Assembly (NCBI GenBank): GCA_009783205.1
Contig: WRHO01000001.1
Coordinates: 151,530 to 215,529 of the forward strand
Reading direction: 5' to 3'
Length of the DNA stretch: 64,000 bases
Source of the DNA: Oscillospiraceae bacterium
GTDB taxonomy: Bacteria > Bacillota > Clostridia > Oscillospirales > Ruminococcaceae
Below, piece by piece: positions 18,957 through 29,269 of the stretch. The number at the start of each line of letters is the position of its first letter. Positions within the stretch are counted from its first letter, which is position 1. The notes under the pieces were generated by a model, which made no database searches, was not told the origin of the DNA, and saw only the letters and a program-made list of their open reading frames with translations. Both the position numbers and the translations under genes were made by a program.

Positions 18957-20166
18957 TCAGGGGTTGACCGTGACCGTTTCACAGGTTAATAAAAAAGTTT
19001 CCAACCTTTTAAAAAGCGAAAAATCTCTTTGTGATATATACGTTAAAGGCGAAATATCTAATTTCACCAATCATTATAAAACGGGACATTTTTACTTTAC
19101 CTTAAAAGACGAGTCGTCGTCTATAAAAGCGGTGATGTTTAAGAACAGCGTTGACGCGCTCAAATGGGTTCCCGATAATTCGAACGAGTGGAACGGCATG
19201 AAGGTGACAATACGCGGCGACGTGCGCGTTTTCGAGCGGGACGGCTTGTTCCAATTATACGCCTTCGATATTCAACCGGAGGGCATGGGCGCGTTGTACA
19301 TTGCCTTCCTTGAATTACGCGATAAGCTCGAAAAAGAGGGGCTTTTTCTGCAAAAGCGACCGCTCCCGCGTTCACCGCGCAAAATTGCCGTAATAACCGC
19401 CGAAACCGGCGCGGCACTTCAGGATATATTAAACATTTTGGGAAGGCGCAACCCTTTGGTTAAGGTTGTATTACTGCCCGCCCTGGTACAGGGGGTAAAT
19501 GCCGCCGCGTCGATAAAAGCCGCGCTCGAAAAAGCACAATCGACCGACGCCGACGTTATCATATTAGGCAGAGGCGGCGGCTCGCTCGAGGATTTAAAGG
19601 CGTTTAACGATGAAGCTCTCGCGAGGGCGGTATTTGCAAGTAAAATCCCGACTATAAGCGCGGTCGGACACGAGGTCGATTTTACAATAACCGATTTTAT
19701 TGCCGACCTTCGCGCACCGACGCCGTCCGCCGCCGCCGAATTGAGCGTTCCGGATATTGCGGACGTGTACGAATACCTGAATACTTTAAAGCGGGATATG
19801 CTGTTCAGGACAAAGAGAACGATTTCTCTTTATAGCGAGCGTATAAACGCAGTGGGAAGAGAAATTAACGCAAAGTCGCCGTCTGTGCGGCTCGCAAATT
19901 ATGAGGCTCAATTAGAAAGCCTTAATAAACAATTGAAAATTTCGTCGGAAACGGCGTTAAACCGAAAAAAGCAACAGTTAGTTGCCGAAATGAAGCGTAT
20001 TGACGCATTAAGCCCTTTAAATGTTTTAATGCGCGGTTATTCTATTGTTACCGATTCGCGCAATAATAAAGCGGTTGTTAACGCCGACGACGTTGACATA
20101 GGCGATATTGTGGGGATAAAGCTTCATAAGGGTAAAATTTCTGCAGAGGTGAAGGAGAAGGCATGA
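18943..20166 (+). CDS. xseA: exodeoxyribonuclease VII large subunit
   Basis: KGEISNFTNHYKTGHFYFTLKD, GRGGGSLEDLKAFNDE, AVGHEVDFTI. Confidence 0.95.
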   Translation: MEQNNQGLTVTVSQVNKKVSNLLKSEKSLCDIYVKGEISNFTNHYKTGHFYFTLKDESSSIKAVMFKNSVDALKWVPDNSNEWNGMKVTIRGDVRVFERDGLFQLYAFDIQPEGMGALYIAFLELRDKLEKEGLFLQKRPLPRSPRKIAVITAETGAALQDILNILGRRNPLVKVVLLPALVQGVNAAASIKAALEKAQSTDADVIILGRGGGSLEDLKAFNDEALARAVFASKIPTISAVGHEVDFTITDFIADLRAPTPSAAAELSVPDIADVYEYLNTLKRDMLFRTKRTISLYSERINAVGREINAKSPSVRLANYEAQLESLNKQLKISSETALNRKKQQLVAEMKRIDALSPLNVLMRGYSIVTDSRNNKAVVNADDVDIGDIVGIKLHKGKISAEVKEKA

Positions 20167-20390
20167 CCGATAAAAAACTAACCTTTGAACAATCGTTGAC
20201 GCGGCTTTCCGAAATATCCGCTCTCATGAACGATACCGAGCTTCCGTTAGAAGAATCGCTCAAGCTGTATGGCGAGGCGGTCGGTTTAATCGACATATGC
20301 AAGCGGCGAATAGAAACGGCGAGGCTTACTATAGAAAAAATCGAGAATCAAAAGGGGACGGAAGATTCCCGGAACGGAAACGGGCAATGA
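20163..20390 (+). CDS. xseB: exodeoxyribonuclease VII small subunit
   Basis: LTFEQSLTRLSEI...LPLEESLKLYGEAVGL. Confidence 0.93.
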   Translation: MTDKKLTFEQSLTRLSEISALMNDTELPLEESLKLYGEAVGLIDICKRRIETARLTIEKIENQKGTEDSRNGNGQ

Positions 20391-21247
20391 CGTTATTTAA
20401 TCAACGCATGAACGAATATCGTGAATTAATTGAAAAAGAATTGGAGCGGGCGTTACATTTTCCGGAAACCGATTATAAAGTCGGACAAGCGATGCGCTAC
20501 AGCACGCTCGGCGGCGGAAAACGCATACGCGGCGCGCTTACCTTAGAGTTTTGTCGCGTTTTCGGCGGCGATGTAAAAAAAGCGGTTTGTGTAGCCGCCG
20601 CAATTGAGCTTATCCACGCTTTTTCTTTGGTACACGACGACCTCCCTTGTATGGACGACGACGATTTTCGCAGGGGGAAGCCTTCGTGTCATAAAGAGTT
20701 CGGCGAAGCGACGGCACTTCTTGCCGGAGACGCATTATTGGCAACTGCGTTCAACACAGTATCGGCGGCGGCGTTTTTGCCAAAACCCGAGGGGCTTAAA
20801 CCGCAAAATGTAGTTTCTGTTATATCGACGCTTTCTAACGCGACAACGGAAATGATTAAGGGACAGCAAAAGGATATGGAACTCGAAAAATCAACAAAAA
20901 CGGTTTCGGAGGAAGAGCTTCTCGCTATGTACAATCGCAAGACCTGCGCGTTAATAAGCGGGGGGTGCGTCTGCGGTGCGCTTTGCGCCGACGCACCCGA
21001 AAAAGCGTTGCATAACGCTCGCGGGTATGGGTTCGCCATGGGATTGGCTTTCCAAATAACCGACGATTTGCTCGACCTTAAAACCGAGAAAGCGGGAAAG
21101 AAAACCCTTCCCCTTTTAATAGGTGAAAAAAAGGCTCGCGAATTGGCGGGTGAATATAACGATACGTCGATTAAAATTGCCGAAAAGCTTCCGAAAGGTG
21201 ATTTTTTAAAGGAATTAGCGTTGTCGCTTATTGAGAGAAGGATTTGA
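20387..21247 (+). CDS. ispA: polyprenyl (geranyl/farnesyl) diphosphate synthase
   Basis: GGGKRIRGAL, HDDLPCMDDDDFRRGKPS, DDLLD. Confidence 0.93.
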   Translation: MTLFNQRMNEYRELIEKELERALHFPETDYKVGQAMRYSTLGGGKRIRGALTLEFCRVFGGDVKKAVCVAAAIELIHAFSLVHDDLPCMDDDDFRRGKPSCHKEFGEATALLAGDALLATAFNTVSAAAFLPKPEGLKPQNVVSVISTLSNATTEMIKGQQKDMELEKSTKTVSEEELLAMYNRKTCALISGGCVCGALCADAPEKALHNARGYGFAMGLAFQITDDLLDLKTEKAGKKTLPLLIGEKKARELAGEYNDTSIKIAEKLPKGDFLKELALSLIERRI

Positions 21248-21305
21248 AATTATAGCAGTTTTGCTTAACACTTGAATTTTACACCGGATTTCGGTATATA
21301 TAAGA
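21248..21305. repeat. degenerate/partial copy of the MITE-like element
   Basis: TTATAGCAGTTTTGCTTAACAC resembles the terminus of copy 1 (AGCAGTTCCGCTTAACAT). Confidence 0.5.
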
Positions 21306-21312
21306 AGAAGGA

Positions 21313-21780
21313 TTGGTAAAAAACTTGAGCAGATTTATTGACAATAACGCATTATGGGTCGCCCCAATATTCAGTTTTGTGGTCGCACAGCTTTTAAAAT
21401 ACGTTGTGTACGCCGTTCAGTATAAGGTGTTCAGAAAAGAGCGGCTCACCGGCGCGGGGGGGATGCCGTCTTCTCATTCGTCGGGGGTTTGTACATTAAT
21501 TGTTGTAATGGCGGTCAGAGAGGGGGTTCACTCGCCTATGTTCGCTATCGCGCTTATATTGGGGCTAATCGTCATGTATGACGCGGCGGGAGTAAGACGG
21601 GCGGCGGGAATACACGCTAAGGTAATCAATATGTTAAAGGTCAGTATTGATGAATTAGACGGCGAAGCGGCAGACGATAAAACAGATGATAAGCCGTTAA
21701 AGGAATTTGTAGGGCATACTCCCCTCGAGGTGTTTTGCGGGGCGATTCTCGGCATTTTTATAGGGTTTATGTTTAAATGA
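21313..21780 (+). CDS. divergent PAP2 family protein
   Basis: GGMPSSHSSGVCTL, YDAAGVRRAAGIHAKVIN. Confidence 0.88.
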   Translation: MVKNLSRFIDNNALWVAPIFSFVVAQLLKYVVYAVQYKVFRKERLTGAGGMPSSHSSGVCTLIVVMAVREGVHSPMFAIALILGLIVMYDAAGVRRAAGIHAKVINMLKVSIDELDGEAADDKTDDKPLKEFVGHTPLEVFCGAILGIFIGFMFK

Positions 21781-21785
21781 TTGAT

Positions 21786-21952
21786 TATACCGCTTAACTA
21801 TCAAATTTAACACATAATTGCGGTCTTTTTGCCGCCATACTGCGTTAGAATTTTCTTAAATATAAGCGTATATTCGCGAAAATTTTGCCTTGTCTGACGA
21901 CAAAAAACCTCGCAAATCCAGTGTCAAATCTAATAGTTAAACGGTATATAAA
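21786..21952. repeat. MITE-like inverted-repeat element, copy 2
   Basis: TTATACCGCTTAACTAT...ATAGTTAAACGGTATA termini; core CTTAAATATAAGCGTATATTCGC...TTGTCTGAC shared with copy 1 in inverted orientation. Confidence 0.75.
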
Positions 21953-21972
21953 CGAGAAAGAATGAAGCTTAT

Positions 21973-23754
21973 ATGATTTTAAATAAAAATATTTCACCCG
22001 ATACATTAAAAGGGTTGTCGGAAAAAGAGCTTCGGCAATTGTGCGGCGAGGTAAGGCGATTCTTGATAAAAACCGTATCGAAAACGGGCGGGCATTTAGC
22101 CTCAAATTTAGGAACGGTTGAGTTGACGGTCGCTCTGCATACCGTCTTTTCCTGTCCTCGGGATAAAATTATATTCGATGTCGGGCATCAGTGTTATACC
22201 CATAAGCTGTTGACCGGTCGATTTGAACAGTTTCACACCTTGCGAACCGGCGGCGGAATCGGAGGATTCCCGCGCGCGTCCGAATCGGAGCATGACGCAT
22301 TTATCGGAGGACACAGCGGGATATCGGTGTCGGCGGCATTAGGCATAGCCGAGGCTATGCAAAAGGCGGGCGACGCTCATAAAGTAATTGCAATCGCGGG
22401 GGACGGCGCGTTTACCGACGGCGGGATTTATGAGGGGATAAATAACGCGGGGAAAAGCGAGTCGAATTTGCTCGTAATTTTAAACGATAACGGAATGAGC
22501 ATATCTAAGAACACGGGGGCAATTGCATCATATTTGTCGCACCTTCGTTCGACGCGAAAATATCATAAGGCAAAAACAAATGTTAAGGCTTTTCTCGAAA
22601 AAAACAAAATGGGTGAGGCGGTAAGCGACGCCGTAAGCGTGACAAAGAAATTTGTTAAAAACGCAATATATCAGAGTAACTTTTTTGAGAATCTCGGGTT
22701 TAAGTATTACGGGATTGTCGACGGACATAACCTTAACGAATTAATTGAGATATTCGAGCTTACGAAGCTTATTAATTCCCCCTGTCTCATTCATGTTAAA
22801 ACAAAAAAGGGGAAGGGCTATAAACCCGCCGAACGCAATTCGGGCGAATATCACGCCGCCGCGCCCGCCGATTATTTCACCGATAAACCCGTAAAACCGA
22901 CAAAATCCGCAGAATCATTTTCCGATGTTTTCGGTAAGGAGATTTTGCGCTTAGCGGAACAAAAAGAGGGCGAAAAAATCTGTTTAATAAGCGCGGCTAT
23001 GAAATACGCGACCGGCTGCAATTATTTTAACGCCGTTTTTCCCGAAAGGTTCTATGACTGCGGAATTGCCGAGGGACACGCGGTAACCTTTGCGGCGGGG
23101 TTAGCGAGCGGGGGCGCGTTGCCGGTATTTGCGGTATATTCGACTTTTTCGCAAAGAGGCTTTGACCGCTTATTACACGATTGTGCAATCGAGGGGCTTC
23201 ATGTAGTCTTGGCGATTGACCGCGCGGGAATGGTCGGCGAGGACGGCGAAACGCATCAAGGTTTGTTTGACGTCGCCATGCTTTCCGTAATCCCCAACGC
23301 TACGATTTTCTCCCCCGCAAATTCGGGCGAGTTAAAAGAGTGTTTGCGTAAAGCCTTGTATGATGTTGACGGGCTTGTTGCCGTTCGTTATCCGCGCGGT
23401 GAGGCGATTTTGGGGGAATATCACGGTGAATACAGATTATTGAGCGTTAAAAGCGACAGATTAATCGTTACGTACGGTCGTTTGGTCAAATACGCTCCGA
23501 GCGACTGTGATATATTACAATTGGTTAAGATTAAACCGCTCCCCGAGGAGGCAATCCAAATCGCGCTACAATATAACGATATTGTGTTTTATGAAGAGGG
23601 GGTTGAGCGGGGGGGAATCGGCGAAGCATTTTTGCTCGAATTAACGCGGCGCGGCTGGCACAGAAAAAATTCACGCTACGATATAAAGGCGGTGAATGGG
23701 TTTATACCGAGCGGTAGTGTAGAATCACAATTAAAATCCCTCATCTTGTCTTAA
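21973..23754 (+). CDS. dxs: 1-deoxy-D-xylulose-5-phosphate synthase
   Basis: GHQCYTHKLLTGR, GDGAFTDGGIYEGINNAG, DRAGMVGEDGETHQG. Confidence 0.95.
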   Translation: MILNKNISPDTLKGLSEKELRQLCGEVRRFLIKTVSKTGGHLASNLGTVELTVALHTVFSCPRDKIIFDVGHQCYTHKLLTGRFEQFHTLRTGGGIGGFPRASESEHDAFIGGHSGISVSAALGIAEAMQKAGDAHKVIAIAGDGAFTDGGIYEGINNAGKSESNLLVILNDNGMSISKNTGAIASYLSHLRSTRKYHKAKTNVKAFLEKNKMGEAVSDAVSVTKKFVKNAIYQSNFFENLGFKYYGIVDGHNLNELIEIFELTKLINSPCLIHVKTKKGKGYKPAERNSGEYHAAAPADYFTDKPVKPTKSAESFSDVFGKEILRLAEQKEGEKICLISAAMKYATGCNYFNAVFPERFYDCGIAEGHAVTFAAGLASGGALPVFAVYSTFSQRGFDRLLHDCAIEGLHVVLAIDRAGMVGEDGETHQGLFDVAMLSVIPNATIFSPANSGELKECLRKALYDVDGLVAVRYPRGEAILGEYHGEYRLLSVKSDRLIVTYGRLVKYAPSDCDILQLVKIKPLPEEAIQIALQYNDIVFYEEGVERGGIGEAFLLELTRRGWHRKNSRYDIKAVNGFIPSGSVESQLKSLILS

Positions 23755-23931
23755 CCTCGCTTTTTTCTTTTCAATGACGGCAATAGCAAACAAAGTATCG
23801 GAAAGCAAATCGAAAAGAACGGCGAGCATTTCGATTTCCTCGACGCTTTTTCCTTTAGCCATTATTGAAGCGGCGGCATTAATTGCGGCGGCTAATTCTG
23901 CCGAATCGCACGAATTACACGAATTAAACAT
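23731..23931 (-). CDS. small hypothetical protein
   Basis: 66-aa ORF in a short interval, overlapping the dxs 3' end. Confidence 0.4.
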   Translation of the reverse strand: MFNSCNSCDSAELAAAINAAASIMAKGKSVEEIEMLAVLFDLLSDTLFAIAVIEKKKARLRQDEGF

Positions 23932-23945
23932 GATAATATATTAAT

Positions 23946-24668
23946 ATGATAAACAGATTAGATAAAGAATTATACAGACGAAATTTGGCAAAAAGCAGAA
24001 CGACCGCCGCCGAATTAATTACAAATAATGCCGTAACGGTAAACGGCTCGCTCTGTAACAAGGTGTCTCAAGCGGTAAATGAAGACGATATTATCGAAAT
24101 AAGCGATAAGGTTATCGACACATTACGCTATGTATCGCGAGCCGGGTTAAAACTTGAACAGGCGGTTTTGCATTATAATCTCGATTTAAACGGGAAAATC
24201 TGTCTCGATATCGGGGCAAGCACGGGGGGCTTTACCGATTGTATGCTCAAATACGGCGCAAGGCGCGTTTTTGCGGTCGATGTCGGAACGAGCCAATTAG
24301 CCGACTCCTTACGGCGTGACCCTCGGGTTGTTTCCGTTGAACAATGTGACATAAGAGAATTTATCGCACCGGTTAAAGCGGAATTTATCGCGGTCGACGT
24401 GTCGTTTATCTCGGTAAAGCTAATCCTCCCCAAATTGAAGGAGCTTGCCGATAACGGAGCGGACGCAGTAGTTTTAGTCAAACCGCAATTTGAATTAGGG
24501 CGGCGACACAAAGGGGTTATTACCGAGAGCAAAGTCCGCAACAAAATCGTTGACGAGGTAGCGACATTTGCAAAGTCGAGCGGGTTGCTTGTGAAAGGTC
24601 TGTGCGAGTCGTCGGTCGTCGGTAAATCCGGCAACCGCGAATATTTAATGTGGTTGGGTATTGATTAA
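23946..24668 (+). CDS. tlyA: TlyA family rRNA (cytidine-2'-O)-methyltransferase
   Basis: S4 domain followed by LDIGASTGGFTDCMLKYGARRVFAVDVG. Confidence 0.93.
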   Translation: MINRLDKELYRRNLAKSRTTAAELITNNAVTVNGSLCNKVSQAVNEDDIIEISDKVIDTLRYVSRAGLKLEQAVLHYNLDLNGKICLDIGASTGGFTDCMLKYGARRVFAVDVGTSQLADSLRRDPRVVSVEQCDIREFIAPVKAEFIAVDVSFISVKLILPKLKELADNGADAVVLVKPQFELGRRHKGVITESKVRNKIVDEVATFAKSSGLLVKGLCESSVVGKSGNREYLMWLGID

Positions 24669-25448
24669 ATGAAGGTATTTATACTTGTAAAACAAGAGCT
24701 GAGTCATAATAGTGATGCCGATACGGTGTATGAATCGGTTTTAAAAAAGCTTAAACAATTTGATATTGAACTCGTCGATGATATAACCGATTGTGACGCT
24801 TATATCACAATCGGCGGCGACGGAACTATTTTAAAGGCGGGGGCAGAATGTGCCGTTTATAAGAAGCCGCTTTTGGGGATTAATACGGGGCGACTTGGTT
24901 TTATGGCGACCCTTGAGAAGGACAGCCTCGACAAATTGGAACGCCTTAAAAACGGCGACTTTAAAACAAATCGTCGTATGCTAATCGAAGCAAGGGTCGG
25001 CGAAAGACAACCGCAAATACTTCTTAACGACGTTGTGTTACACAGGGGGGCGGTTGAGCGACTTCCCGATTTTTCCGTAACGCGCAACGGAACCGAGGTC
25101 ATTAGGGTAAGGGCGGACGGAATTATTATAAGCACGCCTACCGGCTCGACTGCATATTCATTGTCGGCGGGGGGCCCTATTATTGAGCCGGAGTTGGAGT
25201 GTTTCTTGGTAACCGCATTATGTCCGCATACGCTTTTTAACCGCCCAATGGTCTTTTCACCGAACGGAAGCCTCGAAATTTCGGCAAATAATGTCTCGGT
25301 ATGTATGGACGGCGGCGACGGAATAATTCTTAAAGAGAACGAAAAGGTTGTAATAACAAAATCCGAATACTGTCTCGAGATTATCGACATAGACGGAAAC
25401 AATTTTTATAACGCTATCCACAATAAATTGATGAATCCGCTAAAATGA
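24669..25448 (+). CDS. nadK: NAD(+) kinase
   Basis: GGDGTILKA, TPTGSTAYSLSAGGPI. Confidence 0.94.
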   Translation: MKVFILVKQELSHNSDADTVYESVLKKLKQFDIELVDDITDCDAYITIGGDGTILKAGAECAVYKKPLLGINTGRLGFMATLEKDSLDKLERLKNGDFKTNRRMLIEARVGERQPQILLNDVVLHRGAVERLPDFSVTRNGTEVIRVRADGIIISTPTGSTAYSLSAGGPIIEPELECFLVTALCPHTLFNRPMVFSPNGSLEISANNVSVCMDGGDGIILKENEKVVITKSEYCLEIIDIDGNNFYNAIHNKLMNPLK

Positions 25449-25492
25449 AAACTGCGCTATAACCAAATATAATTAATTAACAGGAGCATAAT

Positions 25493-25918
25493 ATGGAAAA
25501 ACAAGAAAAATACAAAAAGGGTATGTATCATGTTGAAAAGGCGGCAAAGTGGCTCGAAATCGGTATTGCCGTTATAATACTAATAGTTATTTTAATTAAA
25601 ATAATTGAGCTTATGTTTGATGTCGTCGGCGTGGATTTTAACATCTTGAGCATGGGGTTTCAAGATGTTCTTTCGACAACGCTCGGGTTCGTTATCGGCG
25701 CGGAATTTGTGAAAATGATGTGTAAGCATACCTCGGAATCGGTGGTGGATTTGTTGCTTTTCGCGATTGCGCGACAAATAGTCGTCGAACACTCGAGTAT
25801 GCAGGAAACGCTAATCGGCGTTATAATAGTTTCGGGGTTGTTTGCGGTTAAAAAGTTTTTAATCAGAGCGCATAACTCGGGCGACGTTTTTGAGGCGGAA
25901 GACAGTAAGCAAAGATGA
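25493..25918 (+). CDS. hypothetical membrane protein
   Basis: ORF with three hydrophobic segments, operon-like spacing. Confidence 0.7.
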   Translation: MEKQEKYKKGMYHVEKAAKWLEIGIAVIILIVILIKIIELMFDVVGVDFNILSMGFQDVLSTTLGFVIGAEFVKMMCKHTSESVVDLLLFAIARQIVVEHSSMQETLIGVIIVSGLFAVKKFLIRAHNSGDVFEAEDSKQR

Positions 25919-26352
25919 AGAAAAAACGATTACAAGAAATTCTCGATATAATAAAGGATAAGGAAATAACAAATCAAGAGACGCTCGTTTCCGAGCTTCG
26001 GGGGCGCGGAATTGTTGTTACACAGTCCACCCTTTCCCGCGATATGACACAGCTCGGGCTGACTAAGGAGCTTTCGGAAAACGGTATAAATTGTTATACC
26101 GTTCCCGATAAGGCAAGATTTGTAAAGCTCAGCGGTATGTTTTCACAGGCGGTAAAGTCAATTAACGCGGCTATGAACACGGTTGTAATAAAAACATATT
26201 CGGGCATGGCGTCCGCCGTTTGTTCCTCATTAGATTTGAAGGACATTCCTTTGATAGTCGGAACGATTGCGGGCGACGACACAATATTCGCCATAACGCG
26301 TTCGGAAAAGGACGCTAATGAATTAACGGTTAAATTAAGGAAATTACTGTGA
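25915..26352 (+). CDS. argR: arginine repressor family regulator
   Basis: Winged-helix N-terminus VTQSTLSRDMTQLGL; C-terminal GTIAGDDTIF. Confidence 0.92.
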   Translation: MKKKRLQEILDIIKDKEITNQETLVSELRGRGIVVTQSTLSRDMTQLGLTKELSENGINCYTVPDKARFVKLSGMFSQAVKSINAAMNTVVIKTYSGMASAVCSSLDLKDIPLIVGTIAGDDTIFAITRSEKDANELTVKLRKLL

Positions 26353-28085
26353 TGTTGAAGGAGCTGTATATTGAAAATCTTGCGATTATTGAAAAAGCGG
26401 TAATAGGCTTTGACAAATCGCTCAATGTTTTCAGCGGGGAAACCGGCGCGGGTAAGAGTATACTTATCGGCGGGATAAACGCAGTCTTAGGCGGAAGGGT
26501 TTCAAAGGACATAGTGCGCGCCGGTGCAAATAAGGCGACCGTAACCGCGCTTTTTGACAACTTTCCCGATAATGTCCGCGAAAAGCTAACTGAATACGGT
26601 TACGCTTCGGATGCTTCGGAAGCCTCGAAAGCTTCAGACGATTGCGAGTTAATCCTCACACGCGAAATATCCGACACAGGAAGCTCCACCGCCCGAGTCA
26701 ACGGTAAAACAGCCACCGCCGCCGTCTTAAAGGAAATATCGGCGGGGTTAATTGATATTCACGGGCAACATCACACGCGAATGATTATTTCCCGCGACGC
26801 ACAGCTTGAGCTGATAGACAGCTACGGCAAAATCTCGCTTAACGAGTACAAGGATACCTTTCGGGAATTTTCGAGGGTGTCCAAGCAAATAAATACGTTC
26901 CAAAAGGAAGAGGGGCTTAAAAACGAAAAAATCGAAATATTGAACGCAAAAATCGCCGATGTAGAACCGTACAAGCTCCGTTTTGGGGAGGAGGAAGAGG
27001 TTTCGCTCGAATTAGAGCGGTTGCGTAATATTCAAACCGTTTCCGAAACGCTCAACGGCGCGTATGTAAAGCTTTCGGGTGATTCGGAGTCGGAGACGGG
27101 CGCGGTCGATTTACTTAATCTTTGTAAGCTCGGGTTGAGCGACGTCGCGAGGTTTATTCCCGTATGCAAGACATTAAAAGAACGGGTTGATGCGGCTCAT
27201 ATTGAGCTTTCCGATATAAAGCACGAGCTTTCGGTCGTCATCTCCGACAATTGCGGAACGGGCGGCGCGGAAATAAGGGATAAGCTTTCGGCATATGAGG
27301 AGCGCATGAGCGACTTTCTTCGCTTAAGGCGCAAATACGGCTTGTCCGTTGATGAGCTTATCGAAGCAACCGCCGCATGGCGGGAAGAACTCGAGGCTTT
27401 GCAAAACGGCGATGATTTTATCCAAAAACTAACCGATGAGAAAAAACAATTGGGGGATAAGGTTAAGCGACTCGGCGGCGAATTGAGCATAAAACGGAAC
27501 CGGACGGCAAAAAAGCTTTCGGAATTAATCTGTAAGGAGCTTGAGTATCTCGATATGCCGGGGACTCGCCTCGTTTTCAATTTAACCGGCGATAAGGTGA
27601 CCATAACGGGAATGGACTCGGCAGAGCTGTTAATATCGGTCAACAAGGGTGAAGCACCTAAGCCGCTTTCCAAAATAGCATCCGGCGGCGAATTATCGCG
27701 CATTATGCTCGCAATTAAGGTCGTTTTTGCCGAAAGCGACGATGTACCCGTCATGATATTTGACGAGGTAGATGCGGGAATAAGCGGTCGCGCGGCATAT
27801 AAGGTCGGGTTAAAGCTTGCGGAGCTTTCAAAGGAGCGACAGGTTTTGTGCGTTACGCATTTGGCGCAAATCGCATCAATGGCAGACAACCACCTTTTAA
27901 TTGAAAAATCGGTCGGCGCGGGAGAAAGAACCTTTACAAGCGTGAAAAAAGTAACCGGAGAACAGCGTAAGGTAGAGTTGGCGCGGATTATATCGGGTGA
28001 CGAGGACGAGATTTCTTTGGCGAACGCCGAGAGATTATTGGAAAAAGCAAAATCTCGGACTGTGCGTTCACAGCCCGAGATTTGA
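26349..28085 (+). CDS. recN: DNA repair protein RecN
   Basis: GETGAGKSILIGGI, ASGGELSRIMLAIK, FDEVDAGISGRAA. Confidence 0.95.
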   Translation: MMLKELYIENLAIIEKAVIGFDKSLNVFSGETGAGKSILIGGINAVLGGRVSKDIVRAGANKATVTALFDNFPDNVREKLTEYGYASDASEASKASDDCELILTREISDTGSSTARVNGKTATAAVLKEISAGLIDIHGQHHTRMIISRDAQLELIDSYGKISLNEYKDTFREFSRVSKQINTFQKEEGLKNEKIEILNAKIADVEPYKLRFGEEEEVSLELERLRNIQTVSETLNGAYVKLSGDSESETGAVDLLNLCKLGLSDVARFIPVCKTLKERVDAAHIELSDIKHELSVVISDNCGTGGAEIRDKLSAYEERMSDFLRLRRKYGLSVDELIEATAAWREELEALQNGDDFIQKLTDEKKQLGDKVKRLGGELSIKRNRTAKKLSELICKELEYLDMPGTRLVFNLTGDKVTITGMDSAELLISVNKGEAPKPLSKIASGGELSRIMLAIKVVFAESDDVPVMIFDEVDAGISGRAAYKVGLKLAELSKERQVLCVTHLAQIASMADNHLLIEKSVGAGERTFTSVKKVTGEQRKVELARIISGDEDEISLANAERLLEKAKSRTVRSQPEI

Positions 28086-28115
28086 AAACTTATATTCATT
28101 TGTCTTTTGTCGTTA

Positions 28116-28769
28116 TTACTTTTTTTCGGTCGCCGCGGGTTCTGCGGGTGCCGGCGCGGGATTTTTGCTCGATTTTATCTCCGCTCCCCACGCATCAAAC
28201 AATTCAAGGGTTCTCGCTTTGGTTTGATAGCTTATATCGGGTAGTTTTCCCGCCGTTCCCAACGCTTGATTAAACCCTTTTAAGAAGGCGTTTTTCATTG
28301 TTTCGAACATCTTTTCATCGTTACCCGCAATTGATTTTGCAAAGGTGAAAAGTCGTTGCGCGGTAGCCTCAACGCCCCAATAATCGTCATAGTCCTTTGA
28401 GGTCGCTTCGGCTTTATTATAAGCCGAAAGAGCGAACGCGCTCGGTGTGTAAGAGGTGTTGTCGGCTATGTTCTTCCAAAAATTGACCCCCGATTGTTTC
28501 TTAAAGTTCTGACTTACATAATCGGCAACAACTGCGTTTTTCATTTGAATAACGCTTTGTCCCTTGTAGCCGCGAATCGCCGCTTCATCGGTTCTTCCCG
28601 GTGCATTTTGGAAATTTCTGTTGACGTTTACCGAATCGGCGTCAAATTTGTCGACGTTATCGGTTGCGAGGGTATTGGCTTTTTCCTGTGTCTTTTCCGC
28701 CGCATTTTTAGGCAGATTACTGTGATGTGCGTTAGGCTGATTGTTAATTAAATTACCGTTAATAATCAT
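28116..28769 (-). CDS. hypothetical protein (N/Q-rich N-terminus, Pro/Ala-rich C-terminus)
   Basis: ORF only. Confidence 0.6.
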   Translation of the reverse strand: MIINGNLINNQPNAHHSNLPKNAAEKTQEKANTLATDNVDKFDADSVNVNRNFQNAPGRTDEAAIRGYKGQSVIQMKNAVVADYVSQNFKKQSGVNFWKNIADNTSYTPSAFALSAYNKAEATSKDYDDYWGVEATAQRLFTFAKSIAGNDEKMFETMKNAFLKGFNQALGTAGKLPDISYQTKARTLELFDAWGAEIKSSKNPAPAPAEPAATEKK

Positions 28770-28865
28770 TGTGCTTTTTCCCCTTTCAAGTTATTGTCCT
28801 AATTATTATCCTTACCATATTTTTATCGGTTGATAAAATCAAAACTTTAACAAAAAAGGAATAAA

Positions 28866-29246
28866 ATGAATAAAAAGAATTTACAAAACTTACCTTTTAT
28901 AATTACAATGTCGCTTTTTGCGGTCGCTTGTATCGTCATAACACTATTCGCCGTTAAGCGCGAGCCGCAATATGTGCGAGTTTTAGAAACGCAACAAAAA
29001 CCGCCCGACACAACCGAATCGAGCGGCGTTATTACAAATGCTGCGGAAATAAATAAAATCAATATCAACACCGCGAACGCCGAAGAGCTTATGACGTTAA
29101 CGGGCATAGGCGAAACCATCGCGGAGAGAATTGTTGAGTACAGGCGCGAACGCGGCGGCTTCTCGAGCATTGATGAAATAATGGAGGTGTCGGGAATAGG
29201 CGAAAAAGTTTTCGAGAATATCAAAGCTTGTATTATAGTCGATTAA
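28866..29246 (+). CDS. ComEA-like helix-hairpin-helix DNA-binding protein
   Basis: [38 protein letters not shown]. Confidence 0.9.
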   Translation: MNKKNLQNLPFIITMSLFAVACIVITLFAVKREPQYVRVLETQQKPPDTTESSGVITNAAEINKININTANAEELMTLTGIGETIAERIVEYRRERGGFSSIDEIMEVSGIGEKVFENIKACIIVD

Positions 29247-29269
29247 TTTCAATATGGGTTTGAGTCGTT

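Noticed and set aside
27197-28099. 300-aa minus-strand ORF
   Set aside because: Completely antisense to recN, Ser-rich, no family motifs; spurious.
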